Shown: piece after piece, positions 56,780 through 64,000 of the stretch
Layout of the letters: each line of letters opens with the position of its first letter
How positions within the stretch are numbered: the first letter of the stretch is position 1
Source: Acidobacteriota bacterium
Lineage (GTDB): Bacteria; Acidobacteriota; Thermoanaerobaculia; Multivoradales; Multivoraceae
Length of the DNA: 64,000 nucleotides
Assembly (NCBI GenBank): GCA_029263415.1
Contig: JAJCXN010000005.1
Coordinates: 1-64,000, forward strand
Direction of reading: 5' to 3'
The notes under the pieces: model-generated
Databases searched by the model: none
What the model saw: the letters and a program-made list of their open reading frames with translations, nothing else
Told to the model about the DNA's origin: nothing
Translations under genes and position numbers: made by a program

Positions 56780-58996
56780 ATGCCCCGTCAACGATCGCCA
56801 GCGGTTACCGCACCACCGTCGCGCAAGGAGTGCCGGGTTTTGATCCCCGAGACTCCAGCCGGTGGCGGAATCGTGGAACTCTTAGACCGACGAGCGACAT
56901 CGCAGTTTCTGATCCATCGCTTCGCACACATCGCTGATATCGCGTCTGCACTCAATCAAGACGGCGGTACCTCGAGCGCTCTCGCTGATACCGATGTCGT
57001 GGTATTCGACGTCCACCTGTCGAAAACCACCGACGAATTCTTCAGTGGGTTGCTGGAACTCGGCCAGATGCTTGACTGCGCATTCGTCGTGGTTGCGCGG
57101 CAAGCATCACTGACCCTAGCCACCCGGTCCATCCGCGCGGGCGCCGAAGACTTCCTTGTCATCGGCGACATGACTGCAAATTCGCTGGAGCGCTGCTTGC
57201 TGCTCGCGCTCGAGCGTCACCGATGTCGCCAGAATGCTGCACCTCCGAGTTCCGTATCGACCTTCGCTCAAGCCATCATCGGCGCCAGTGATGGGCTTTG
57301 GGACTGGGATCTCCAAGACGGGGTCCTACGCCTATCTCAACAGTGGTTCGAGATCGCCCGCACCGAGATTCCGGATCGAGCTGATGACTCCACGCCTCAT
57401 CATTCGAGCACGACACCACAGCAACCCATCGACGTTGATGCGAGCTTTTGGTTTGATCGCATTCACCCCAATGATCGGGATGCGTTCAGACGGATCTTGC
57501 AAAGCCACCTGCGCGGCGAGAGCGATCAGCTCGTCAACGAGCACCGACTAAGGACCGATCAAGGCGACTACCGCTGGGTGTCCTGCCGCGGCAAGCACTA
57601 TCGAGGCGACGATGTCGCGGACCATCTCGCAGGCTCGTTGATTGACATCACCGAACAGCGCCGCAAGCAGGAACGCTTGGCTGATGCAGCTCTTCACGAC
57701 GAATTGACTGGACTTCCCAATCGGACCTTGTTCCTCAAGCGCATTGGCAAGGCGCTGGCTCGCGGAGGCCGCACCAACGACTATCGGTTCGCTGTGCTGT
57801 TTTTGGATCTTGATCGCTTCAAGACGATCAACGACAGCCTCGGACATTCGGTAGGCGACCGACTTCTCACCTCGGTTGGACAGCGGCTCGACGACCTGCT
57901 GCGTCCTTCGGATTGGGTGGCGAGAATCGGTGGGGATGAGTTCGCGATCTTGGCCGATGATCTCACCGAGCCTTCAGATGCCACCCGGGTCGCACGGCGA
58001 GTCCTTCAGAAACTTGCCCTACCCCATATCATCGACGGGCGTGAGGTCTACACGACTGCCAGCGTTGGAGTCACGCTCTCAGGGCCGCTCTACCAAGAAG
58101 CGCCCGAAATGCTGCGCGACGCGGACAACGCAATGTACCGAGCCAAGGCTCTGGGCAGAGCCCGCTACCAGTTGTTCGATCCCGAAATGCATGAGACGGC
58201 CATGCGCCAACTTGCGCTCGAAAACGATCTAAGGCGAGCACTACTCAACAACGAACTCACGTTGAGATATCAACCCATCGTCAAGCTGAGCAACGGCCGG
58301 ATCGAAGGCTTCGAGGCCTTGGTCCGCTGGCAACATCCAGAACGCGGCCTGCTCCAACCCGACGAGTTCATCGGAATCGCAGAAGAGACCGGCGCCATCC
58401 ACCAAATCGGGCGGTGGGTCCTCAACGACGCATGCAAGCAGGCAGCCACCTGGCAACGGCTCCATCCCCGGCGCCAGCCCTTGACCATGAGCGTGAACAT
58501 CTCGGGCCGCGAGTTCCTCAAAGACGATCTGATCGAGCGAGTCAAATCGTCGCTGCGGGAGTCTTCCTTGGCGCCGGGAAGCCTACGGTTAGAGCTGACC
58601 GAGACCAGCCTCATGGAGCGCCCGGAGATCGCGTCGGAACGTATCCGCGAACTGAAGGAACACGCGGTCAAGCTGCACTTGGATGACTTCGGTACCGGCT
58701 ACTGCTCGTTGAGCTACCTACAAAAGCTGCCGACCGACACCCTCAAGATCGATCGCTCCTTCGTCTCTCAGATCCAGAAGCCCGGCGCCGCAGGCCACAT
58801 CATTGAGACGATCGTCAGCCTAGCCCACCGTCTGGGTATCGGGGTGTCGGCCGAAGGGCTCGAGACACAGACGCAGGTCGAAGCGTTGCGCGGATTGGCC
58901 TGCAACCAAGGCCAGGGCTTCTTCTACTCAGAAGCCGTGTGCGCCAACGAGGCCGAAGCCATGCTCGCAGGTGGTCGACTCACGGGGCCCAACTAG
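56780..58996 (+). CDS. Receiver-like/PAS/GGDEF-EAL cyclic di-GMP protein
   Basis: A 738-aa cytoplasmic protein with both synthase and phosphodiesterase domains. Residues ~15-150 resemble a receiver domain (VVVFDVHLS keeps Asp, while the conserved Lys is replaced in EDFLVIGD). A PAS domain occupies ~165-295. The GGDEF domain (~300-470) has GGDEF at 384-388 and an RPSD I-site before it. The EAL domain (~485-738) has EAL at 512-514, SVNISG, LELTE, DDFGTGY, LKIDRSFV and AEGLET, so all the usual metal and catalytic residues are seen; the final QGFFYSEA replaces the common QGY. Both activities are possible. It follows the HATPase gene closely and converges on the methyltransferase gene with a 4-bp overlap. 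Confidence 0.96.
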   Translation: MPRQRSPAVTAPPSRKECRVLIPETPAGGGIVELLDRRATSQFLIHRFAHIADIASALNQDGGTSSALADTDVVVFDVHLSKTTDEFFSGLLELGQMLDCAFVVVARQASLTLATRSIRAGAEDFLVIGDMTANSLERCLLLALERHRCRQNAAPPSSVSTFAQAIIGASDGLWDWDLQDGVLRLSQQWFEIARTEIPDRADDSTPHHSSTTPQQPIDVDASFWFDRIHPNDRDAFRRILQSHLRGESDQLVNEHRLRTDQGDYRWVSCRGKHYRGDDVADHLAGSLIDITEQRRKQERLADAALHDELTGLPNRTLFLKRIGKALARGGRTNDYRFAVLFLDLDRFKTINDSLGHSVGDRLLTSVGQRLDDLLRPSDWVARIGGDEFAILADDLTEPSDATRVARRVLQKLALPHIIDGREVYTTASVGVTLSGPLYQEAPEMLRDADNAMYRAKALGRARYQLFDPEMHETAMRQLALENDLRRALLNNELTLRYQPIVKLSNGRIEGFEALVRWQHPERGLLQPDEFIGIAEETGAIHQIGRWVLNDACKQAATWQRLHPRRQPLTMSVNISGREFLKDDLIERVKSSLRESSLAPGSLRLELTETSLMERPEIASERIRELKEHAVKLHLDDFGTGYCSLSYLQKLPTDTLKIDRSFVSQIQKPGAAGHIIETIVSLAHRLGIGVSAEGLETQTQVEALRGLACNQGQGFFYSEAVCANEAEAMLAGGRLTGPN

Positions 58997-59781
58997 AGCA
59001 CACCGACATAGCACTCGCAGTGGTAGTGCATGTCGACAAAGCCGCTGCTCTGATGACGCTCGAAGAGCATATCCAGCGCAGCAATTGCAGGTGTGTAGCT
59101 CTTCGTTTGCGCAGCCGGCGCGTAGGAACTTGAGTTGAATCGTGAGCGCAACGCGGTGACATCGAGCCGTTGGGCATAGCCGAACCGCTCTTCTCGATAT
59201 CCCGAGGCGAACAGCTCGCGCAGCCGATGCTTCACCTGCCACAACGCGTGGACTTCGAGGTACCCAACACCCCACGTCCGAAGGAAGGCCTCGTAGTCGC
59301 GGTGGAACTCGTCACGCCCTTCGTTGCGGCTGTTCCAAATCACCGCGGCACGTGCGCCGGGCCTCCCAATCCGTCGATACTCCGTCCGCGACGACTCGAA
59401 GTCGAACCAGTGAAATGCTTGCGCCACAGTAATCGCGTCCACCGAGCTGTCGCTCAAGCCGGTGTTCTCACTGGTGCCATCAACCGAGCAGAACCTCGGT
59501 TCACTGCTCATCGCCGACTCCGCTAAGGCCCTCATCGACGCGTTGGGTTCGACACCATAGAGCCTGAGAACCGCGTCCGAGTTGTCCAGCAACTGCCCGC
59601 TGAGAATCCCGGTGCCGCTGCCGATATCGGCGATCGTGCAACTCGCGCCGAGACCTTCATTGCTCAGTACGAAGTCGACCGCATCCGTCGAGTAGGACGG
59701 CCGCGCCAGCCGATAGTCGTCGGCTCGATTGGTAAAACGTTCGGTGGCACCTTCAGTGGTCTTGGCTGGACTGGAGGCCAT
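58993..59781 (-). CDS. SAM-dependent class I methyltransferase
   Basis: 262 aa from ATG 59781, which overlaps the stop of the acetyltransferase gene (TGATG). The class I Rossmann core is visible: motif I IADIGSGTGILSGQL near residue 50, then LYGVEPNASM, then SVDAITVAQAFHWFDF, characteristic of the Methyltransf_11/UbiE-like group that acts on small molecules. The C-terminal half is helical and likely defines the substrate, which I cannot infer. It is the last gene of the PHA cluster and overlaps the convergent GGDEF-EAL gene by 4 bp. Confidence 0.92.
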   Translation of the reverse strand: MASSPAKTTEGATERFTNRADDYRLARPSYSTDAVDFVLSNEGLGASCTIADIGSGTGILSGQLLDNSDAVLRLYGVEPNASMRALAESAMSSEPRFCSVDGTSENTGLSDSSVDAITVAQAFHWFDFESSRTEYRRIGRPGARAAVIWNSRNEGRDEFHRDYEAFLRTWGVGYLEVHALWQVKHRLRELFASGYREERFGYAQRLDVTALRSRFNSSSYAPAAQTKSYTPAIAALDMLFERHQSSGFVDMHYHCECYVGVL

Positions 59782-60371
59782 CAATCGGCAAACGCCTCTT
59801 GCACTCCAAACCCAGCTCTGGTGGCGTCGAAGTCGGCCACTGCGTGCGCCATGACCAGTAAATCGTGCTTGCTGCCAGCACGATCTACAACATGATCCTT
59901 CAACAGCCCTTCGGGCCTGAACCCGAGATTCTCGAACACTGCGATGGCGCCTTCTTGATCCAGCGTCATGCGCGCCACGAGCTTCTCAACGTTTTGCTCG
60001 AGCGCCCTGCGAAAGATCTGCTCGGTCAAGAACCGACCGAGCCCCTTGCCTCTCGCCTCTGAGCCCACCAAAACCCGCACTTCCGCTACGTGTTGGGTCC
60101 AAGGCTCACCCGAACGATCCAAGGTTGCATAGCCCAAAATCTTGGCCCCTTCAGGGGATGCTGCCTCAGCCACTGCCAACAAGGTTGAAACGCGTCCCTT
60201 CTCGATCGCCTCGATCCATGCGTCGGCTACCCGATCGCTGGTGATGTCGCGACGCAAGAACAGGAGATCGTGCGGCGAGAGGGTTCGCGCAAAGTCCAGA
60301 ATGTGCTCCCGATCTGTCCTCTCCATGAGGCGCAGGTCAAGGCTCAAATCATTCAATGTGTGTTGTGTCAT
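59781..60371 (-). CDS. GNAT-family N-acetyltransferase
   Basis: A 196-aa cytoplasmic enzyme that transfers an acetyl group from acetyl-CoA. The pyrophosphate-binding loop reads EARGKGLGRFL, preceded by the VAEVRVLVG strand and followed by AIAVFENLGFRPEGLLKDHV, the usual GNAT C-terminal strand-helix. The acceptor substrate cannot be deduced. It begins 25 nt after the phaC stop and its own stop overlaps the methyltransferase start, so it belongs to the PHA operon; whether it is functionally linked to PHA metabolism is open. Confidence 0.92.
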   Translation of the reverse strand: MTQHTLNDLSLDLRLMERTDREHILDFARTLSPHDLLFLRRDITSDRVADAWIEAIEKGRVSTLLAVAEAASPEGAKILGYATLDRSGEPWTQHVAEVRVLVGSEARGKGLGRFLTEQIFRRALEQNVEKLVARMTLDQEGAIAVFENLGFRPEGLLKDHVVDRAGSKHDLLVMAHAVADFDATRAGFGVQEAFAD

Positions 60372-60396
60372 TCAACGTCCCTTGCGGCCGATGGCC

Positions 60397-61512
60397 CTAA
60401 AGCGAGCGGTGGCCCAGCCATTGTTCGAGTTGCGGCCAAAGTCTAAACATCGCATTCGCGCCAGCGACCAAGCTAACGTGCCCGCCCTTGATGACGATCT
60501 GCTCTTTGTCTTCACTGCCCACTAGCTCGACCAACGGCTCGGCCGCCGCCTTCGGCACGATGTGGTCATGCTCCGCCATAACGTGGACGAAGGGGACAGT
60601 GATGTTACTGAGATTGACGAGCGCTCCATCCAACTCAAACTCACCCTTGATCAGCTTGTTTTGCTGCTGGAGTTCCTTGGTTACCTGCCGAAAACACTCA
60701 CCAGGAAACGGAATCTGGTCGACCGCCCAACGATCGAAGCGACGATAGGACTCCACGAAGTCATCGTTCCACATGTTGTCCCACAGCCTGACGCGACCAA
60801 GCACCTGGGATGCCGGGCGCAGCAAGTTGAACGAGGCATACAGCAAGGACGGCGGAACATTGCCTAATCGATCAACGATTTGGTCCACGTCGAAGTGCTC
60901 GGGATTGGTCCACTCACGAAAAAGACCCATGCCGTCGTAGTCAATCGGAGTGGTGAAACAGGCGAGGTTCTTCACCGGCCCATCCGGAACCAGAGCTTGA
61001 TAGAGCGCAGCGAGCAGCCCCCCCATGCAGTAGCCCACTACCGATACATCAGGCTCACCGCTATCCGCGAGCACCAGATCAATGCACTCGGGGATGAAGT
61101 CGAGAACATAGTCCTCAAGTCGCAAGCGACTATCTTCAGGTCGCGGCACCCCCCAGTCGATCATGTAGACGTCAAAACCCTTGTCGAGCAGAAACTCGAC
61201 CAGGCTCTGACCGGGTGCCAGATCCAAGATGTAGGGCTTGCTAATCAGCGACATGACGAGCAAGACCGGCACGCGGTAAACCTCGTCATTGCGTGAGCGG
61301 TAGTGATAGAGCTTGAGCGTCCCCCGCTGGTGGATCACATCCTTGGGAGTCAGCCCAACCCCGGGGTCTCCCGTGGATATGTATCGGAGTCCCTTGACCC
61401 CACGCAGGAGGGTCTTGCGCACTTCTTCACGAACCCGACGCGCTAGCTCAGAGCGATCAACTTGCGGCCGTGGATCCTCCGCAGGAGGATCGCTAGAGAC
61501 CTGACTAGGCAC
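60397..61512 (-). CDS. phaC: Class III-type poly(3-hydroxyalkanoate) synthase subunit PhaC
   Basis: A 371-aa enzyme, short like class III PhaC and lacking the long N-terminal domain of class I and II enzymes. It polymerises 3-hydroxyacyl-CoA at the granule surface. The alpha/beta-hydrolase core shows the synthase lipase box GYCMGG with nucleophile Cys162, then Asp316 in AEHDHIVP and His345 in KGGHVS, spaced as in known class III enzymes. The start is GTG at 61512, 3 nt after the stop of the phasin/PhaE-like gene. Class III PhaC normally needs a PhaE partner; the small upstream protein is the only candidate here. No phaA or phaB lies in the window. Confidence 0.94.
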   Translation of the reverse strand: MPSQVSSDPPAEDPRPQVDRSELARRVREEVRKTLLRGVKGLRYISTGDPGVGLTPKDVIHQRGTLKLYHYRSRNDEVYRVPVLLVMSLISKPYILDLAPGQSLVEFLLDKGFDVYMIDWGVPRPEDSRLRLEDYVLDFIPECIDLVLADSGEPDVSVVGYCMGGLLAALYQALVPDGPVKNLACFTTPIDYDGMGLFREWTNPEHFDVDQIVDRLGNVPPSLLYASFNLLRPASQVLGRVRLWDNMWNDDFVESYRRFDRWAVDQIPFPGECFRQVTKELQQQNKLIKGEFELDGALVNLSNITVPFVHVMAEHDHIVPKAAAEPLVELVGSEDKEQIVIKGGHVSLVAGANAMFRLWPQLEQWLGHRSL

Positions 61513-61515
61513 TGG

Positions 61516-62103
61516 TTAACTGGCCGCCTTCGTCGTCCGCTTCTTCTTACTGACAGCCTTCTTCTTGGTCGCCTTCTTGGCGGCCTTCTTCTCGGTGACC
61601 TTCTTCGCCACAGACTTCTTGCTCACAGCCTTCTTCTTGGTCACCTTCTTCGGCGCGGACTTCTTGCTCACAGCCTTCTTCTTGGCTACCTTCTTCGGCG
61701 CGGACTTCTTCTTGCTGGTCTTCTTCGCCGCAGCCTTCTTCGCTGAAGCCACCGGCGGCTTTCTGGTCCGAGCCGGGCGTGCTCTCGACGGTGCCTTCTT
61801 CGCGGGGGTTCCCGCGAGCGAGAGCAACACACTTTCAATGTTGGCGAGTCGTTCTTCGACTTGCGCCAGTCGACTGCCCAGTTCCAAGACATCGGTGCGA
61901 GTCGGGACATTGATGGTGGTGAAGTATCGCTCCGCAGCGTGATTCATTCCCTGCTGGGTCTTGAGCAAGGATTCCATCATGCGCGCTTGCGCCTTACCAA
62001 AGGTAGGCGACGAGGTGATCTCACCTAGCAACTGGTTGATTTGGCGCTCTGAGCGGTCCAACCATTGGCGCCAAGTGTCGAACGGATCGGATTTCTGCGC
62101 CAC
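61516..62103 (-). CDS. Phasin/PhaE-like protein with Lys-rich histone-like tail
   Basis: 195 aa from GTG 62103, supported by GAGGAG at 62111-62116 with a 7-nt spacer; GTG 62109 is too close. The first ~95 residues are helical (DPFDTWRQWLDRSERQINQLLG, then a heptad-like RLAQVEERLANIESVLLSL), as in PhaE/PhaR-type synthase partners or phasins. Residues ~105-195 are Lys/Ala/Ser repeats of KKAVSKKSAPKKV type, resembling histone H1 and AlgP tails. The gene precedes phaC by 3 nt. The N-terminus probably binds the synthase or granule, and the tail probably binds DNA, as described for PhaM-like proteins that tie granules to the nucleoid. This is inference from layout. Confidence 0.8.
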   Translation of the reverse strand: MAQKSDPFDTWRQWLDRSERQINQLLGEITSSPTFGKAQARMMESLLKTQQGMNHAAERYFTTINVPTRTDVLELGSRLAQVEERLANIESVLLSLAGTPAKKAPSRARPARTRKPPVASAKKAAAKKTSKKKSAPKKVAKKKAVSKKSAPKKVTKKKAVSKKSVAKKVTEKKAAKKATKKKAVSKKKRTTKAAS

Positions 62104-62248
62104 GGTCACTCTCCTCAGTTAGCTTGGGCCCCATCGACCGTCAACGAGCGGAAGCCATTCTTCCGATGCAAACGATGGGTGCCCGATCTTACGCCAATCC
62201 GACCTTGCCGTTCTCACCACCCGTTAGTTCGGTGAAGGTGGCACAAGC

Positions 62249-63631
62249 TCAGGCCGGAGGAAGCACCCGACCCGGGTTGAGCAGGTTCTGAGGATCGAGC
62301 GCTTGCTTGATCCTTCGCATCAGCTCTAGCTCGTTCGGTCCGCGAGTGATGTGCAGGTGAGACTGTTTCTCTAGTCCAACACCGTGCTCCGCGGACACGG
62401 AACCGCGACGCGCGGCCAGAGGCTCATAGACGCACGCCTCAACCGCCTCACGAACCTCAGTACCACGCTCACCCACGCCTACAATGACGTGCAGATTGCC
62501 ATCGCCTAAATGACCAAACACCACTACCGTGCCGTTGGGCCAGCGGTCGCTGACCTTCTCTTTGATCTCAGCGACGTAGGCCTCCATGTCAGCGATACCG
62601 AGCGAGACGTCGAAGGTGTAGATCGGCCCAAGCCGGTTCATGTGCTCAACAGCATCCCTAAACCCCCAGATACGAGCACGCTCCGCGGGCGTGGTAGCCA
62701 GCACCGAGTCTTCGATTAGGTCGCGCTCCATGCAGTCGCCCAAGACATCGCGAAACCGTTCACCATCTTTCTTTGGATCACCTCCGTGCGCCTCGAGGAT
62801 GACGTAGTAAGGGAACCCGTGATCCAACGGTGGCTGATGCTCTGACGGAGCCGTGGTGGTCAGCTCATAGAACTCCGGCCACAGAACTTCGAAGGCACTC
62901 AGGGTGGGACCCAGACCATCTTGAACTGCACTTAGCAGCTGCAGGACATCGTCGAACGCGTTGAGAGCCGCAAAGCAAGTGTTCACAGATTGAGGTCTGG
63001 GTTGCAGCCGTAGGACGACCCGCGTCACCACCCCCAAGGTACCTTCTGAGCCGATGAAGTACTGCTTGAAGTCGTAGCCCGCGTTGTTTTTGAGCATCTT
63101 GGAGAGATCACTGACGATGGTGCCATCTGCCAACACCGCTTCAATGCCGAGCACCTGCGCTCGAGTCATGCCATACCGAATGACGTGGTTGCCACCAGCG
63201 TTGGTGGCAACGTTGCCGCCAATGGTGCATTGGGCGCGACCGCCTAGGTCCACAGGGTACTTGAGGCCTGCCGACTCTGCTGCTTGTTGGACGCTCTCAA
63301 GGGTCGCTCCAGCCTGCACTGTGATCGTCCGACTTGTTGTGTCGATCTCTTCAATCTGGTTCATCCGCTCCAACGACAAGACCACTTCGCCCGCTAGGGC
63401 AACGGAGCCCTTAACTAGGCCAGTAAGCCCGCCCTGGGTCACCACCGGCCGTCCGGCAGCGGAACACAACCTCAACACTTTGGCGACCTGCTCGGTCGAG
63501 CGAGGCCTGATGACAGCATCAGCTTGGCAAGGACCAGCAACGTCCCACGCAGCTGGTCGCGCCTTGACCGCGTCACCGACGAGCAGATCTTGCTCAAGTA
63601 CTACTTCGGCCAACTGTTGTTCGAGCGTCAT
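62249..63631 (-). CDS. FAD-binding oxidase, GlcD/D-lactate dehydrogenase type
   Basis: 460 aa from ATG 63631 (MTLEQQL); the frame extends to 63679 without useful sequence. A PCMH-type FAD domain (~40-220) contains PVVTQGGLTGLVKGSV, IGGNVATNAGGNHVIRYG and YFIGSEGTLGVVT, and the FAD-oxidase C-terminal domain (~225-458) ends with SAEHGVGLEKQ and LNPGRVLPP. Such enzymes oxidise D-2-hydroxy acids (glycolate, D-lactate, 2-hydroxyglutarate) and pass electrons to quinone or cytochrome. No GlcE/GlcF partner is visible, so a single-subunit dehydrogenase is likely. Exact substrate unknown. Confidence 0.94.
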   Translation of the reverse strand: MTLEQQLAEVVLEQDLLVGDAVKARPAAWDVAGPCQADAVIRPRSTEQVAKVLRLCSAAGRPVVTQGGLTGLVKGSVALAGEVVLSLERMNQIEEIDTTSRTITVQAGATLESVQQAAESAGLKYPVDLGGRAQCTIGGNVATNAGGNHVIRYGMTRAQVLGIEAVLADGTIVSDLSKMLKNNAGYDFKQYFIGSEGTLGVVTRVVLRLQPRPQSVNTCFAALNAFDDVLQLLSAVQDGLGPTLSAFEVLWPEFYELTTTAPSEHQPPLDHGFPYYVILEAHGGDPKKDGERFRDVLGDCMERDLIEDSVLATTPAERARIWGFRDAVEHMNRLGPIYTFDVSLGIADMEAYVAEIKEKVSDRWPNGTVVVFGHLGDGNLHVIVGVGERGTEVREAVEACVYEPLAARRGSVSAEHGVGLEKQSHLHITRGPNELELMRRIKQALDPQNLLNPGRVLPPA

Positions 63632-63761
63632 GGGTCGCACACCTTCTCTCCGGATCTTCTCGGAAAACATTGCTGCCACACGATCTCGGGACTCAAGGCG
63701 GTGGCTAAGGGGCGGATTGTAGCCAACCCAGTTTCAAGCCTGCGATGCGGAGGGGCAAATT

Positions 63762-64000
63762 CTACGCGTCGACATCGACGATCACCGGCGCATGGTCCGA
63801 AGCGATCATCCCGTCCTTCTTCTTGCGGTAATCACGGTCAGTCCAAACTTTCGCTGCCCGCCCGGCAACCCCGCGCGATCCGAGCAGAAAGTCGATCCGC
63901 AATCCTTGATTCTTGTGAAACGCCCCCGCCCGATAATCCCACCATGAGAACTGGTTGCCCTCGGGCTCAACCACTCGATACAGATCCTCGAGACCTGTAG
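63762..64000 (-). CDS. xthA: Exodeoxyribonuclease III, C-terminal part (runs off the window)
   Basis: About 79 C-terminal residues are in view and the frame stays open to the window edge. The sequence GLEDLYRVVEPEGNQFSWWD, then GLRIDFLLGSR and finally SDHAPVIVDVD is the standard C-terminal end of exonuclease III/AP endonuclease, including the catalytic Asp-His of the SDH motif and the RID strand. The enzyme repairs abasic sites in DNA. The true start lies outside the window. Confidence 0.92.
   Translation of the reverse strand, partial: TGLEDLYRVVEPEGNQFSWWDYRAGAFHKNQGLRIDFLLGSRGVAGRAAKVWTDRDYRKKKDGMIASDHAPVIVDVDA

Noticed and set aside
61462-61746. Leu-rich plus-strand frame resembling a membrane protein
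   Set aside because: It is the reverse complement of the Lys codons (AAG gives CTT) of the histone-like tail of the phasin-like gene.

Overview
The window is GC-rich chromosomal DNA (about 60% GC by eye) from a Gram-negative bacterium. Supporting this are an OmpH/Skp-type periplasmic protein, a DUF5916 outer-membrane-barrel protein, a DUF3014 protein, a DUF1820 protein, a class III-type PHA synthase and many Sec or Tat signal peptides. DUF1820, DUF3014 and class III PhaC favour Gammaproteobacteria. The giant CARDB/FlgD-Ig surface protein, the DUF5916 protein and the C-terminal FADGFESGDTSAW tail are also seen in Acidobacteriota-like lineages. I could not settle the phylum from sequence alone.

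Layout. (1) 1-3056 is an accessory segment. It holds an IS21-like end with tandem 22-bp repeats, a two-gene module (all-helical unknown plus Schlafen/AlbA_2 protein), then 0.8 kb of non-coding DNA with two near-perfect palindromes that looks like a mobile-element remnant. (2) 3057-35737 (minus strand) is the dominant feature. Three genes follow one another with no gap: a ~6946-aa secreted multidomain giant, a ~3757-aa RHS/YD-repeat polymorphic toxin with a C-terminal PD-(D/E)XK-like nuclease domain, and a 188-aa protein starting directly after the RHS stop codon, the expected place for an immunity protein. (3) 37189-48659 is a mixed region: a membrane-bound diguanylate cyclase, a GH29 fucosidase, a secreted seven-repeat protein, a secreted protein of unknown function, a small membrane protein, a DUF5916 barrel protein and a DUF3014 protein. 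(4) 48916-54888 is housekeeping-like: a MoxR/CoxE-VWA pair, a Sir2 deacylase, and the S1-domain protein, DUF1820 and OmpH run. (5) 55116-58996 has two signalling genes, an H-box-less ATPase kinase and a GGDEF-EAL protein, each with a degenerate receiver-like N-terminus. (6) 58993-62103 is a minus-strand PHA operon: a phasin/PhaE-like protein with a histone-like Lys tail, PhaC, a GNAT acetyltransferase and a methyltransferase. (7) 62249-64000 has a GlcD-type FAD oxidase and the C-terminal part of exonuclease III, which runs off the window.

The most unusual object is the 32.7-kb giant-protein/RHS-toxin/immunity operon. Its coupling suggests that a very large adhesin or protease-bearing surface protein is made together with an RHS toxin. 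No T6SS spike or adaptor, Tc-toxin or LPXTG element is seen next to it, and both large proteins carry Sec-type signal peptides. The AlbA_2 module beside mobile-element debris is a second candidate for an undescribed (defence-like) system.
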